Assembly (NCBI RefSeq): GCF_002754375.1
Contig: NZ_PEFF01000001.1
Span: 2,748,501 to 2,812,500, forward strand
Origin: Variovorax sp. 54
GTDB taxonomy: Bacteria > Pseudomonadota > Gammaproteobacteria > Burkholderiales > Burkholderiaceae_C
DNA: 64,000 nucleotides
Reading direction: 5' to 3'
The position numbers and the translations under genes are program-made. The notes below the pieces were generated by a model. The model saw only the letters and a list, made by a program, of their open reading frames with translations, was not told where the DNA came from and ran no database searches. This document shows, in pieces, positions 35,071 through 43,988 of the stretch (the first letter of the stretch is position 1; every line of letters begins with the position of its first letter).

Positions 35071-36780
35071 ATGCCCACACCCGCTGCTTCCGCTGCCACA
35101 GCCGCCGCGCACCCGATCCCCGATCGCCACGGCCAGAACCTCTTCACCACCGACACCGAGCTGCACACGCTGCTCGCGCTGTACCTGCCCGAGGCCCTGC
35201 GCACGCACATGCGCCCGCACTTCGAGCGCCTGGGCGGCCTGGCGGGCGGCCTGCTGGACGACCTGGCCGGCACCGCCGACCGCAACCCGCCCACGCTGAA
35301 GCAGCGCACGCGCACCGGCGTCGACGAGCAGAAGGTCATCAAGCACCCGGCCTATGTCGAGATGGAGCGCCTGGCGCTCAGCGAATTCGGCCTGGCCGCC
35401 ATCTCGCACCGCGACGAGACGCTGGGCTGGCAAGGCAAGATGCCGCCGCTGGTCAAGTACGTGCTGACCTACCTCTTCGTGCAGGCCGAGTTCGGCCTGT
35501 GCTGCCCGGTCTCGATGACCGATTCGCTCACGCGCACGCTGAAGAAGTTCGGCACACCCGAGCTGGTCGCCAAGTACCTGCCGCGCCTGACCTCGCTCGA
35601 CTTCGACGAGCTCGCGCAGGGCGCGATGTTCATGACCGAGCAGGCCGCCGGCTCCGACATCGCCGCCACCGCCACGACCGCGCAGCGCCAGGCCGACGGC
35701 AGCTGGCGCCTGGCCGGCGACAAGTGGTTCTGCTCCAACCCCGACGCCGGCTTTGCGATGGTGCTGGCACGCGCCGACGACGCGCCCGCGGGCATGAAGG
35801 GCGTGTCGCTGTTCCTGCTGCCGCGCGAACTCGACGACGGCAGCCTCAACCACTACCGCATCATCCGCCTCAAGGACAAGCTGGGCACGCGCTCGATGGC
35901 CAGCGGCGAGATCCGCCTCGAAGGCGCGGTGGCCTACCTCGTGGGCGAGGAAGGCCGCGGCTTCCAGCAGATGGCCGACATGGTCAACAACTCGCGCTTG
36001 TCGAACGGCGTGCGCTCCGCCGGCCTGATGCGCCGCGCGGTGGCCGAGGCCGAGTACATCGCCTCCGAGCGCCGCGCCTTCGGCCGCGCGCTCGAGCAGA
36101 TGCCGCTGATGCAGCGCCAGCTCGACAAGCTGCGCGTGCCGTCCGAACAGGCCCGCACCATGGTCTGCCAGACCGCGCAGGCGCTGGCGCGCTCCGACGC
36201 CGGCGAGCCCGATGCGTATGCGCTGCTGCGCATCCTCACGCCGCTCATCAAGTTCCGCGCCTGCCGCGATGCGCGCCAGGTCACGGGCGACGCGATGGAA
36301 GTGCGCGGCGGCTGCGGCTACATCGAAGAATGGAGCGACCCACGCATCGTGCGCGACGCGCACCTGGGCTCGATCTGGGAAGGCACCAGCAACATCGTCG
36401 CGCTCGACGTGATCCGCGCCGTGAAGCGCGAAGGCTCGCTGCCCGTGCTGCGCACGCACGTCGACAAGCTCATCGCCGACGCCACCGAACTCACGCCGGC
36501 CTTTGCCACCGCACTGCGCGACACGATGGCACGCGCCTGCGCCCTGGCCGAGACCGCCGCGCGCGAAGGCGGCGACGTGCTCGCACGCCAGGCCGCATCG
36601 GCCCTGTACCACTGCACGAGTGCCGCCGCGATGGCCTGGGAAGCCTCGGCCGGCGGCTCCGCCGCGCGCCTGCGCTGGGCCCAGCTGGTGCTGCTGCACC
36701 GCGTGCTGCCGCGCGATCCGCTGGCACCCGATGCGCTGCCTGCCGACTGGCACGCCGCGCGGGTCCGCACGGCCGCCTGA
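35071..36780 (+). CDS. Acyl-CoA dehydrogenase (AidB-like long form)
   Basis: Flavoprotein of 569 residues. It has the acyl-CoA dehydrogenase signature AQGAMFMTEQAAGSDIAATAT, the middle beta domain GDKWFCSNPDAGFAMVLAR, and the C-terminal VTGDAMEVRGGCGYIEEWSDPRIVRD followed by IWEGTSNIVALDV. Its length and the EWSDPRIVRDAHLGSIWEG region match the AidB-related subgroup rather than short-chain enzymes. The ATG at 35071 has CCAGGAGA upstream. It is the first gene of a LysR-adjacent operon with a Bug protein, thioesterase and CoA-transferase, implying catabolism of a CoA-activated acid. Confidence 0.9.
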   Translation: MPTPAASAATAAAHPIPDRHGQNLFTTDTELHTLLALYLPEALRTHMRPHFERLGGLAGGLLDDLAGTADRNPPTLKQRTRTGVDEQKVIKHPAYVEMERLALSEFGLAAISHRDETLGWQGKMPPLVKYVLTYLFVQAEFGLCCPVSMTDSLTRTLKKFGTPELVAKYLPRLTSLDFDELAQGAMFMTEQAAGSDIAATATTAQRQADGSWRLAGDKWFCSNPDAGFAMVLARADDAPAGMKGVSLFLLPRELDDGSLNHYRIIRLKDKLGTRSMASGEIRLEGAVAYLVGEEGRGFQQMADMVNNSRLSNGVRSAGLMRRAVAEAEYIASERRAFGRALEQMPLMQRQLDKLRVPSEQARTMVCQTAQALARSDAGEPDAYALLRILTPLIKFRACRDARQVTGDAMEVRGGCGYIEEWSDPRIVRDAHLGSIWEGTSNIVALDVIRAVKREGSLPVLRTHVDKLIADATELTPAFATALRDTMARACALAETAAREGGDVLARQAASALYHCTSAAAMAWEASAGGSAARLRWAQLVLLHRVLPRDPLAPDALPADWHAARVRTAA

Positions 36781-36812
36781 CCCCTTTTCGAGAACAACGG
36801 AGACAAGAACCC

Positions 36813-37811
36813 ATGCGACACCCCCTCAGCCACTTTCTCAGCGCAGCGGCCACCGCCTGCGCTGCCCTGCTGCTCGCGGCGACGCCCGCCGCACACGCCC
36901 AGCCCGGTGCCTTCCCGTCCAAGCCGATGACGCTGGTCGTGCCCTTCCCGCCCGGTGGCCCGACCGACGCGATGGCGCGCACGCTCGCCGCCGGGCTGCG
37001 CGACAAGCTCGGCCAGCCCATGATCGTGGAGAACCGCGCGGGCGCGGGCGGCAACATCGGTGCCGACTACGTCGCGCGCGCCGAGGCCGACGGCCACACG
37101 CTGCTGTTCGGCACCTCGGGCCCGCTGGCCATCAACGTCAGCCTGTACCGCAAGATCAGCTACGACCCGACCAAGAGCTTCGCGCCCGTGATCCAGGTCG
37201 GCTACCTGCCGAACATCCTGGTGGTGAACCCGGCCCTGCCGGTGAAGAACGTGACCGAGCTGGTCGCCTACGCCAAGGCCTACCCGGGCAAGCTCAGCTA
37301 TGCCTCGTCGGGCAACGGCGCGTCGTCGCACCTGGCGGGCGTGCTGTTCAACTCGGTGGCCGCCACCGACCTGCTGCACGTGCCCTACAAGGGCACGGGC
37401 CCGGCGCTCAACGACCTGCTGGGCAACCAGGTCAGCATGACCTTCACCGACATCCTCACCGCGCTGCCCTACGTCAAGGCCGACAAGCTGCGTGCACTCG
37501 GCGTGACCACCTCGGCGCGCTCGCAGGCGCTGCCCGAAGTGCCGACCGTCACCGAACAACTGCACACGCCTTACGACGTGAGCGTGTTCTTCGGCATCGT
37601 CGCGCCGGCCGGCACGCCGCCCGACCGCGTGGCCAAGCTCAATCACGCGTTCGCCGAAGTGCTGAACTCGCCGAAGGTCAAGCAGATGTTCGCGGCGCAA
37701 GGCCTCGAAGCCAGCGCCGACACCTCGCCGCAGAAGCTCGCGCAATTCATCGCCGGCGAAACGGCCAAGTGGAAGGACGTGGTGAAGAAGTCGGGTGCGC
37801 AGCTCGACTGA
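36813..37811 (+). CDS. Tripartite tricarboxylate transporter binding protein (Bug family)
   Basis: Periplasmic binding protein of 332 residues with a Sec signal ending TPAAHAQ. Classic Bug motifs follow: SKPMTLVVPFPPGGPTDAMAR, VENRAGAGGNIGADYVA, YASSGNGASSHLAG and VPYKGTGPALNDLLGNQVSM. It sits between the acyl-CoA dehydrogenase and thioesterase genes, so its ligand is probably the acid degraded by the operon. No TctAB permease genes are in the window. Confidence 0.93.
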   Translation: MRHPLSHFLSAAATACAALLLAATPAAHAQPGAFPSKPMTLVVPFPPGGPTDAMARTLAAGLRDKLGQPMIVENRAGAGGNIGADYVARAEADGHTLLFGTSGPLAINVSLYRKISYDPTKSFAPVIQVGYLPNILVVNPALPVKNVTELVAYAKAYPGKLSYASSGNGASSHLAGVLFNSVAATDLLHVPYKGTGPALNDLLGNQVSMTFTDILTALPYVKADKLRALGVTTSARSQALPEVPTVTEQLHTPYDVSVFFGIVAPAGTPPDRVAKLNHAFAEVLNSPKVKQMFAAQGLEASADTSPQKLAQFIAGETAKWKDVVKKSGAQLD

Positions 37812-37828
37812 GCGCGCAGGCACGCCCC

Positions 37829-38281
37829 ATGTCGGACATGAGCCCCGCCTTTACCGCTGAGCCACCGGGCCTGCTGTTCGGCCTGCCCATGCCGATGGCG
37901 CGCAGCTTCGCGCTGCGCGGCGAGGCCATCGGCGACGAGCGCTCACGCGTGCGCATGCCCTACAACGCCGACCACGCCAACAGCCGCGGCGACGTGCACG
38001 GCGGCGCGATCGCCGTGCTGTTCGACTGCGCGCTCGCCAGCGCCGTGCGCTCGCACGCGCCCACGGCCTTCGGCGTGGTCACCATCGACATCACGGTGCA
38101 CTACACCGCGCCCTGCGCCGGCGACGTGATCGCCACCGCCGTGTGCGAGCGACGCGGCCGCGCGATGTGCTTCGCACGCGGCGAGGCACGCAACGCCGAC
38201 GGCGAACTGCTCGCCATGGCCACCGGCACCTTCAAGCTGGTGCCGCGCACCGCTCCCTCTTCTTCCGAGTCCACCCCATGA
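37829..38281 (+). CDS. PaaI-type hotdog-fold acyl-CoA thioesterase
   Basis: Protein of 150 residues with the hotdog active-site region NSRGDVHGGAIAVLFDCAL (the HGG at residues 57-59) and VTIDITVHYTAPCAGDVIATA, typical of PaaI/YbgC-like thioesterases. It would hydrolyse an acyl-CoA intermediate of the pathway, releasing CoA. It lies 17 bp after the Bug gene, and its stop overlaps the CoA-transferase start as ATGA, showing translational coupling. Confidence 0.88.
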   Translation: MSDMSPAFTAEPPGLLFGLPMPMARSFALRGEAIGDERSRVRMPYNADHANSRGDVHGGAIAVLFDCALASAVRSHAPTAFGVVTIDITVHYTAPCAGDVIATAVCERRGRAMCFARGEARNADGELLAMATGTFKLVPRTAPSSSESTP

Positions 38282-39429
38282 CCACCGCCCCTTCTTCGAC
38301 CGGCGCCCTCGCGGGCATCCGCGTGCTCGACATCTCGCGCATCCTCGGCGGCCCGTACTGCGGCCAGATCCTCGGCGACCACGGCGCCGACGTGCTCAAG
38401 GTCGAGCCGCCACAGGGCGACGACACGCGCACCTGGGGCCCGCCGTTCAAGGAAGGCGTGGCCTCGTACTACCACGGGCTGAACCGCAACAAGCGCGTGC
38501 AGCACCTGGACTTCTCGACCGAGGAAGGCCGCGAGGCGCTGCTCGCGCTGGTGGCCGAGGCCGACGTGCTGATCGAGAACTTCAAGACCGGCACGATGGA
38601 GCGCTGGGGCATCGGCTACGAGGCGCTGTCGCAGCGCTTTCCGCGCCTCGTGTGGTGCCGCGTGTCGGGCTTCGGCGCCGACGGCCCGCTGGGCGCGCTG
38701 CCGGGCTACGACGCCGCCGTGCAGGCCATGACCGGCATCATGAGCATCAACGGCGAGGCCGACGGCGGCCCGCTGCGCGTGGGCCTGCCGGTGGTCGACA
38801 TGGTGACCGGGCTCAACGCCGTCATCGGCGTGCTGCTCGCGCTGCAGGAGCGCCACCGCAGCGGACGCGGCCAGTTCGTGGAAGCGGCGCTGTACGACAG
38901 CGGCCTCTCGCTGCTGCACCCGCACGCGGCCAACTGGTTCATGGACGGCACGGCACCGCGCCGCACCGGCAACGCGCACCCCAACATCTATCCCTACGAC
39001 GCACTCGCCACCGGCACCGACCCGATCTTCGTGGCCGTGGGCAACGACCGCCAGTTCGCGAGCTTCTGCCGCTGCATCGGCCTGCCTGCGCTGTCCGACG
39101 ACCCGCTGTACCGCACCGCCGGCGCGCGCTCGGTGAACCGCGACGGCCTCAAGCAGCAGCTCGAAGCCGCACTCGCCGCCTTCGACGGCCGCACGCTGGT
39201 CGACCAGCTGATGGCTGCCGGCGTGCCCGCCGCGCCCGTGCTGCCGGTGGCGGCGGCGCTGCAGCACCCGCACACGCTGCACCGCGAGATGGTGGTGGAG
39301 ATGGAGGGCGGCTATCGCGGCATCGGCGCGCCGGTGAAGCTCAGCCGCACGCCGGCCAGCTACCGCCACGCGCCGCTGACGCCGGGCGACGCCTTCCTGC
39401 CGAGCGACGACGACACAGCTGCGCGCTGA
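38278..39429 (+). CDS. CaiB/BaiF family (class III) CoA-transferase
   Basis: Transferase of 383 residues moving CoA between acids. The N-terminal GIRVLDISRILGGPYCGQIL and GADVLKVEPPQGDDTR are family hallmarks, as are HGLNRNKRVQHLD and the likely nucleophile D174 in LPVVDMVTGLNAV. ALPGYDAAVQAMTGIMS is also present. It is the last gene of the operon and would activate the imported acid with CoA for the dehydrogenase. It is convergent with the next Bug gene, 12 bp away. Confidence 0.93.
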   Translation: MTTAPSSTGALAGIRVLDISRILGGPYCGQILGDHGADVLKVEPPQGDDTRTWGPPFKEGVASYYHGLNRNKRVQHLDFSTEEGREALLALVAEADVLIENFKTGTMERWGIGYEALSQRFPRLVWCRVSGFGADGPLGALPGYDAAVQAMTGIMSINGEADGGPLRVGLPVVDMVTGLNAVIGVLLALQERHRSGRGQFVEAALYDSGLSLLHPHAANWFMDGTAPRRTGNAHPNIYPYDALATGTDPIFVAVGNDRQFASFCRCIGLPALSDDPLYRTAGARSVNRDGLKQQLEAALAAFDGRTLVDQLMAAGVPAAPVLPVAAALQHPHTLHREMVVEMEGGYRGIGAPVKLSRTPASYRHAPLTPGDAFLPSDDDTAAR

Positions 39430-39441
39430 TCTGCAGCGCGC

Positions 39442-40428
39442 TCAGTCGAGCGAGAGCTTGAGCGCGCGGATCAGCGGATGCCAGCGCGCCGACTCGCGCG
39501 CCAGCAGGGTTTCGAATTCGGCCGGCGTGCCGCCCACCGGCTCGACACCCGCCTCGGCCAAGCGGCGCTGCACCGCCGGGTTGTGCAGGGCGCTGGCCAC
39601 CGCGCGCTGCAGCCGCGCCACCACCTCGGGCGGCGTGCCCGCGGGCGCCACGAGGCCGTGGAAGATCGCGGCCTCGACCTTCGGCAGGCCCAGCTCCGCG
39701 AAGGTCGGCACGCCCGGCAGTTGCGCCAGGCGCGCGGGGTTCGCCACCGCGAGCGCGCGCAGCCGGCCGCCCTGGATGAAACGGCGCGCCGTGGCGAGCT
39801 CGCCCATCGCGAACGGCAACTGGCCGCCCGCCACCTCGACCAGCGCCGGCCCGGCGCTGCGGTACGGCACATGCACCATCTCCAGCCCCGCCTCGCGCGC
39901 CAGCAGTTCCATCGCGAGGTGCTGCGGGCTGCCGTTGCCGGCCGACGCAAAACTGAAGCGGCCCGGAAAGGCGCGCGCGTCGTCGATGAAGGCACGCGCG
40001 TCGCGCACGCCGCTGGCCGGTCCGACCAGCAGCACCATCGGCAGCCGCACCAGCTGCGTGACGGGCGTGAAATCGCGCGACGGGCTGTAGCTCAGGGTGC
40101 GGTACAGCGCCGGGTTGAGCACCCACATGCCGTTGTCGGCCGACAGCACCGTGTGGCCGTCGGCCGGTGCGCGCGCGGCCTCGAGGGCGGCGAGCGCGGT
40201 GTTGCCGCCGGGGCGGTTCTCGATCTGCACCGGCTGGCCCGTGTCGATGGCGAGCTGGGCGCCGATCGCGCGCGCGACGACGTCGGCAATCGCGCCCGTC
40301 GGGAACGGCACGATCCAGCGGATCGGCCGCGCCGTGTCGTCGGAGGGCTGCGCCCAGGCCGTGCCCGCCACCAGACCCAGCAGCGCGGCCAGCCGCCGCC
40401 GTGTCAGGTCCGGCGGGCGCGGCGTCAC
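39442..40428 (-). CDS. Tripartite tricarboxylate transporter binding protein (Bug family), coupled to the VWA gene
   Basis: Bug protein of 328 residues with a Tat-like signal (LTRRRLAALLGLVAGTAWAQ). The mature motifs are WIVPFPTGAIADVVARAIG, NRPGGNTALAALEAAR, SFASAGNGSPQHLAMELL and VPYRSAGPALVEVAGGQL. The start is GTG at 40428 and overlaps the stop of the upstream VWA gene as GTGA, so it is translated with the YehP-like operon. The functional link is not obvious; it may be a chance operon fusion. It is convergent with the CoA-transferase gene. Confidence 0.87.
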   Translation of the reverse strand: MTPRPPDLTRRRLAALLGLVAGTAWAQPSDDTARPIRWIVPFPTGAIADVVARAIGAQLAIDTGQPVQIENRPGGNTALAALEAARAPADGHTVLSADNGMWVLNPALYRTLSYSPSRDFTPVTQLVRLPMVLLVGPASGVRDARAFIDDARAFPGRFSFASAGNGSPQHLAMELLAREAGLEMVHVPYRSAGPALVEVAGGQLPFAMGELATARRFIQGGRLRALAVANPARLAQLPGVPTFAELGLPKVEAAIFHGLVAPAGTPPEVVARLQRAVASALHNPAVQRRLAEAGVEPVGGTPAEFETLLARESARWHPLIRALKLSLD

Positions 40429-41630
40429 GGGGCGGCCCGACTGGTCTTCAGGCCCTGCCCCGCGGCCCAGGTCGACACGTCTTCGCGCTTGATGGCCGCG
40501 GCCATGAGGCCGGGGAACGCATCGGGCGTGCAGGCGAACGAAGGCACGCCCAGCGCCGCGAGCTTGGCGGCCAGGTCGCGGTCGTACGAGGGCGCGCCCT
40601 CGTCGCTGAGCGCCAGCAGCGCGATGAACTGCACGCCGGCCTCCACCAGCTGGTGGGCGCGGCGCAGCAGGCCGTCTTCCACTCCGCCTTCGTACAGGTC
40701 GGAGATCAGGATCAGGATGGTGTTGCGCGGCTCGCGCACCAGCGTCTGGCAATAGCCCACGGCGCCGTTGATGTCGGTGCCGCCGCCCAGCTGCACGCCG
40801 AACAGCAGGTCGACCGGGTCTTGCAGCTGCTCGGTCATGTCGACCACGGCGGTGTCGAACACCACGAGCTTGGTCGACACCGCCGGCAGGCTCGCCATCA
40901 CGGCGCCGAAGATGCTCGAATAGACGACCGACGCGGCCATGGAGCCGCTCTGGTCGATGCACAAAATCACTTCGCGCTGCGGCTGGCGCGCCTTGCGGCC
41001 GTAGCCGATCAGCGTCTGCGGCACCACGGTGCGGTACTCGGGCTGCCAGTGGCGCAGGTTGGCGCGGATGGTGCGGTGCCAGTCGATCTCCGAATGGCGC
41101 GGGCGGCGGTTGCGCTGGCTGCGGTTGAGCGCGCCGCTCACGGCGCTGCGCATCGGCTCCTCGAGCTTCTTCATGAGTTCGTCGACCACCTTGCGCACCA
41201 CGGCGCGCGCGGTGTCCTTGGTGCCGGCCGGGATCACGCTCGCCAGCGCGATGAGGTTGGCCACCAGGTGCACATCGGGCTGCGCGTTCTCCAGCATCTC
41301 GGGCTGCAGCAGCATCTGGCGCAGGTTGAGCCGCTCCATCGCGTCGCGCTGCATGACCTGCACCACCTGGCTCGGAAAGTACTTGCGGATGTCGCCGAGC
41401 CAGCGTGCCACGCTGGGCGCCGAATCGCCGCGGCCACCGCGCTGCCCGCCCTGGCCGAGGCCGCGCCGGCCGTCGGCTTCGTAGAGCGCGGCCAGCGCCT
41501 GGTCGATCTCGCGCACGCGGCCTTCGATGGCGCCGCAGCTGGCGTTGGCTTCGCTGCCGAGCACGAGGCGCCAGCGTTGCAGGCGGTCGGCGGGCGGCAG
41601 GGTTTCTTCTTCCATCGGGTTCGAACTCAT
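40425..41630 (-). CDS. VWA domain protein, YehP-like
   Basis: Protein of 401 residues. The N-terminal 210 residues are helical, with a Gly/Arg-rich patch at about 54-69. The C-terminal half is a von Willebrand A domain with a complete MIDAS: D226-Q-S228-G-S230 in VILCIDQSGSM, the Thr in GGGTDINGAVG, and the Asp in ILISDLYEGG. MIDAS proteins of this type work with MoxR AAA+ ATPases, which load or remodel metal-dependent partners. Its start overlaps the DUF5682 stop (ATGA). It resembles E. coli YehP in length and neighbours. Confidence 0.88.
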   Translation of the reverse strand: MSSNPMEEETLPPADRLQRWRLVLGSEANASCGAIEGRVREIDQALAALYEADGRRGLGQGGQRGGRGDSAPSVARWLGDIRKYFPSQVVQVMQRDAMERLNLRQMLLQPEMLENAQPDVHLVANLIALASVIPAGTKDTARAVVRKVVDELMKKLEEPMRSAVSGALNRSQRNRRPRHSEIDWHRTIRANLRHWQPEYRTVVPQTLIGYGRKARQPQREVILCIDQSGSMAASVVYSSIFGAVMASLPAVSTKLVVFDTAVVDMTEQLQDPVDLLFGVQLGGGTDINGAVGYCQTLVREPRNTILILISDLYEGGVEDGLLRRAHQLVEAGVQFIALLALSDEGAPSYDRDLAAKLAALGVPSFACTPDAFPGLMAAAIKREDVSTWAAGQGLKTSRAAP

Positions 41631-43975
41631 GCCTTCACTCCCAGCAGTTCCCGCAGCAGCGGCAGCGCGAGCACCGCGCGTGATTCGTCCCAGTCGGCGG
41701 CGGCAACGGCGGACGGCAAGGTGCCTCCGACCGCGCCGCGCTTGGCGCGCTCGCCGAGCGCGCGCCGGTCGGCGCCCGAGAAGTCCGCGAAGCTGCGCCG
41801 CACCAGCGGCAGCACCTGCACGAAATGGTCTTCGCCGAGCCCCGCGAGCCAGCCGTCGACCAGCGACCACACGGCATCGTCGTGCAGCAGCACCATCGCG
41901 TTGCGGTTGAGAAAGCCTTCGAGCCATGCCGCCGCGTCGGTCGGCGGTGCGCCGGCCGAGAGGTTGCGTGCCAGCTGTTGCGAAGCGCCGTCGCTGTCGA
42001 TCTGCGCGTCGTCGAGCAGCAGCCGGCAGCTCACGCCGCGCAGCAGCGGCGCGCCGGTTTCGCCGAAGGCGATGGATCGCAGCGCGTTGCGCCAGGCGGT
42101 GGTGGTTTCTTCGCCGTCGCGCAGGCGCACCGCGTCGTGCGCGCCGATGAGGCGGGTGCGCAGCGACTCGGCGGCTTCGGCGTCGAGCGCTCCGCACGCA
42201 ATCGGCAGGCCGATGGCGCCGCGCACGATGAGGCTGTCGAGCACGTGCGAAAGCAGCGCGCTGTCGGTCTGGCGCACGCTGCCGTAGCGGAACACATTGG
42301 CCAGCGGCGGCACGGCGCCGATGAGCTGCACGGCGTCGCCGGTGAGCGCGGCGCGGTCTTCGAGCGCGCGGGTCACGGCCTGCACGGCCACGGGCAGATC
42401 GGCCAGCAGCACGGTGTCGACCTGCTCGGCGAGTGCGGTGAGCGAGGTCTCGGCCGCGAGCCCTTCCATCACGCGCGCGCTCGCGGCGTGCGCCACGGTG
42501 GCGCCGAAGCGGCTGGCCTCGATGACGCGCAGCGCGAACTCGGGCTGCCACTGCAGCTGCCACACCTCGTGGAAGGTGCCGCGGCTCGCGCGCTGGCCGG
42601 CCGTGACCTCGCCCCACGGCAGATCGAGCAGGCGCAGGCGGTGCAGCAGGTGGCTGCGCGCCAGGTCGTTGGGCTGGCGCAGGTCGAGGTCGAGCGTCTT
42701 CGCGGTGGCCTCGGGCTTGAGGCGCAGGCTTTTCTGCGCCTGTTCGAGGTCACGCTGCAGCGGCACGGTGGGCACGTCGGCCGGCACCTGGCCCATGCGG
42801 TCGCCGACCGTGAGGCGTTCGCGGATGAGCGTGAGCGGCGCCTGCTCGCCCATGCAGATCACGCTGCGCACGGCCTCGTCGAGTTCGGGCAGGCCGGGCG
42901 CGGGGCGCTCGCGCAATGCGGCGAGCGTGTCGGCCAGGCGCGTGGCTTCGATGAGGTGAGCGGAAGAACAGTCGAGATCGTGCTCGCGCAGCAAGCGCGC
43001 AACGCGTGCGAGCCAGCCGGTGCTGCGCCCCGCCACCTCGTGCCCCTGCTGCCACAGGTGCTCGTACCAGCCCGGCGAATCGATGCCGGCGCCGTAGCCG
43101 CTGGCACTCGTGAGGTGGCGGTAGGTCCACGGCACCCAGGTCGCGAGCACCTTGAGCTTGGGCAGGCCCTTGAGCAGCGCCGCATCGGCCTTGGCGGTGG
43201 CCGCGCCCTGCAGCGCGGGCACGTGCCAGGCACCGCAGACGACGGCGATGCGCTGGTGGCCGGCCTTCACGGCCTCGCGGATCGATTGCCGCATGAAGGC
43301 TTCGCGCCGCTGCTCGCGTTCCATCGCGCGCACGCCGCGCCGGTCTTCGGGCGTTTCGGCGCGCACGGCGGTCATGGCTTCGGCGATGGCGCCGAACAGG
43401 TCTTCGCCGTCGCCGCGTTCCTCGACCATGTGGTTCCACCAGCTCTCGCCGTCGGCATAGCCGGCGGCGTGGGCGAGCCAGTCGAAGGGGTCGTCGGGCA
43501 GCGTGTGCGTGGCCTGTTCTTCCTCGGGGGCTTCGACGGTTTCGGCGACGGGCACCGTGTCGGTCTCGTCATCGCCGAGTGGCGTGTCGACAGGCTCTGC
43601 GGCCTTGGCCTCGTCGGCCGCGCGCGCGGCCTGCTCGATCGCCATGCGGTGCGCCTGCGGCAGGTCGATGAAGCGCGTGGGCACACCGCGCGCGGCGCCC
43701 CACTGCAGCGCCTGCCATTCGGGCGAGAAGGTGGCGAAGGGATAGAACGCGGCCAGGCCGGTGTCTTCGCTCGCATGGATCAGCACCGCGACCGGCGGTT
43801 GCAGGTCGGCATGCGCGAGAAAGGACAGCAGCGGCTCGGCCTCGGGCGGGCCCTCGACGAGGATGCAGTCGGGCTGCAGCGACTCGAAGGCGCGCAGCAG
43901 GCTGCGCGCACAGCCGGGGCCGTGGTGGCGGATGCCGAAGTAGTGCAGCGGCGAAGGCGCCGCGCTCGTGCTCAT
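41627..43975 (-). CDS. DUF5682 family protein, YehM-like
   Basis: Large cytoplasmic protein of 782 residues. The family signature FGIRHHGPGCARSLL is near the N-terminus (13-27), then LVEGPPEAEPLLSF and VPTRFIDLPQAHRMA. The opening resembles the ChaN/TraB-type fold that groups His and Glu residues in its core; that comparison is tentative. An acidic linker at about residues 126-165 is rich in Asp/Glu. IAVVCGAWHVPAL near residue 245 is strongly conserved-looking. Function is unknown. It is coupled by ATGA to the VWA gene and lies 13 bp after the MoxR gene. Confidence 0.85.
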   Translation of the reverse strand: MSTSAAPSPLHYFGIRHHGPGCARSLLRAFESLQPDCILVEGPPEAEPLLSFLAHADLQPPVAVLIHASEDTGLAAFYPFATFSPEWQALQWGAARGVPTRFIDLPQAHRMAIEQAARAADEAKAAEPVDTPLGDDETDTVPVAETVEAPEEEQATHTLPDDPFDWLAHAAGYADGESWWNHMVEERGDGEDLFGAIAEAMTAVRAETPEDRRGVRAMEREQRREAFMRQSIREAVKAGHQRIAVVCGAWHVPALQGAATAKADAALLKGLPKLKVLATWVPWTYRHLTSASGYGAGIDSPGWYEHLWQQGHEVAGRSTGWLARVARLLREHDLDCSSAHLIEATRLADTLAALRERPAPGLPELDEAVRSVICMGEQAPLTLIRERLTVGDRMGQVPADVPTVPLQRDLEQAQKSLRLKPEATAKTLDLDLRQPNDLARSHLLHRLRLLDLPWGEVTAGQRASRGTFHEVWQLQWQPEFALRVIEASRFGATVAHAASARVMEGLAAETSLTALAEQVDTVLLADLPVAVQAVTRALEDRAALTGDAVQLIGAVPPLANVFRYGSVRQTDSALLSHVLDSLIVRGAIGLPIACGALDAEAAESLRTRLIGAHDAVRLRDGEETTTAWRNALRSIAFGETGAPLLRGVSCRLLLDDAQIDSDGASQQLARNLSAGAPPTDAAAWLEGFLNRNAMVLLHDDAVWSLVDGWLAGLGEDHFVQVLPLVRRSFADFSGADRRALGERAKRGAVGGTLPSAVAAADWDESRAVLALPLLRELLGVKA

Positions 43976-43988
43976 GCGCTGGCTCGCG

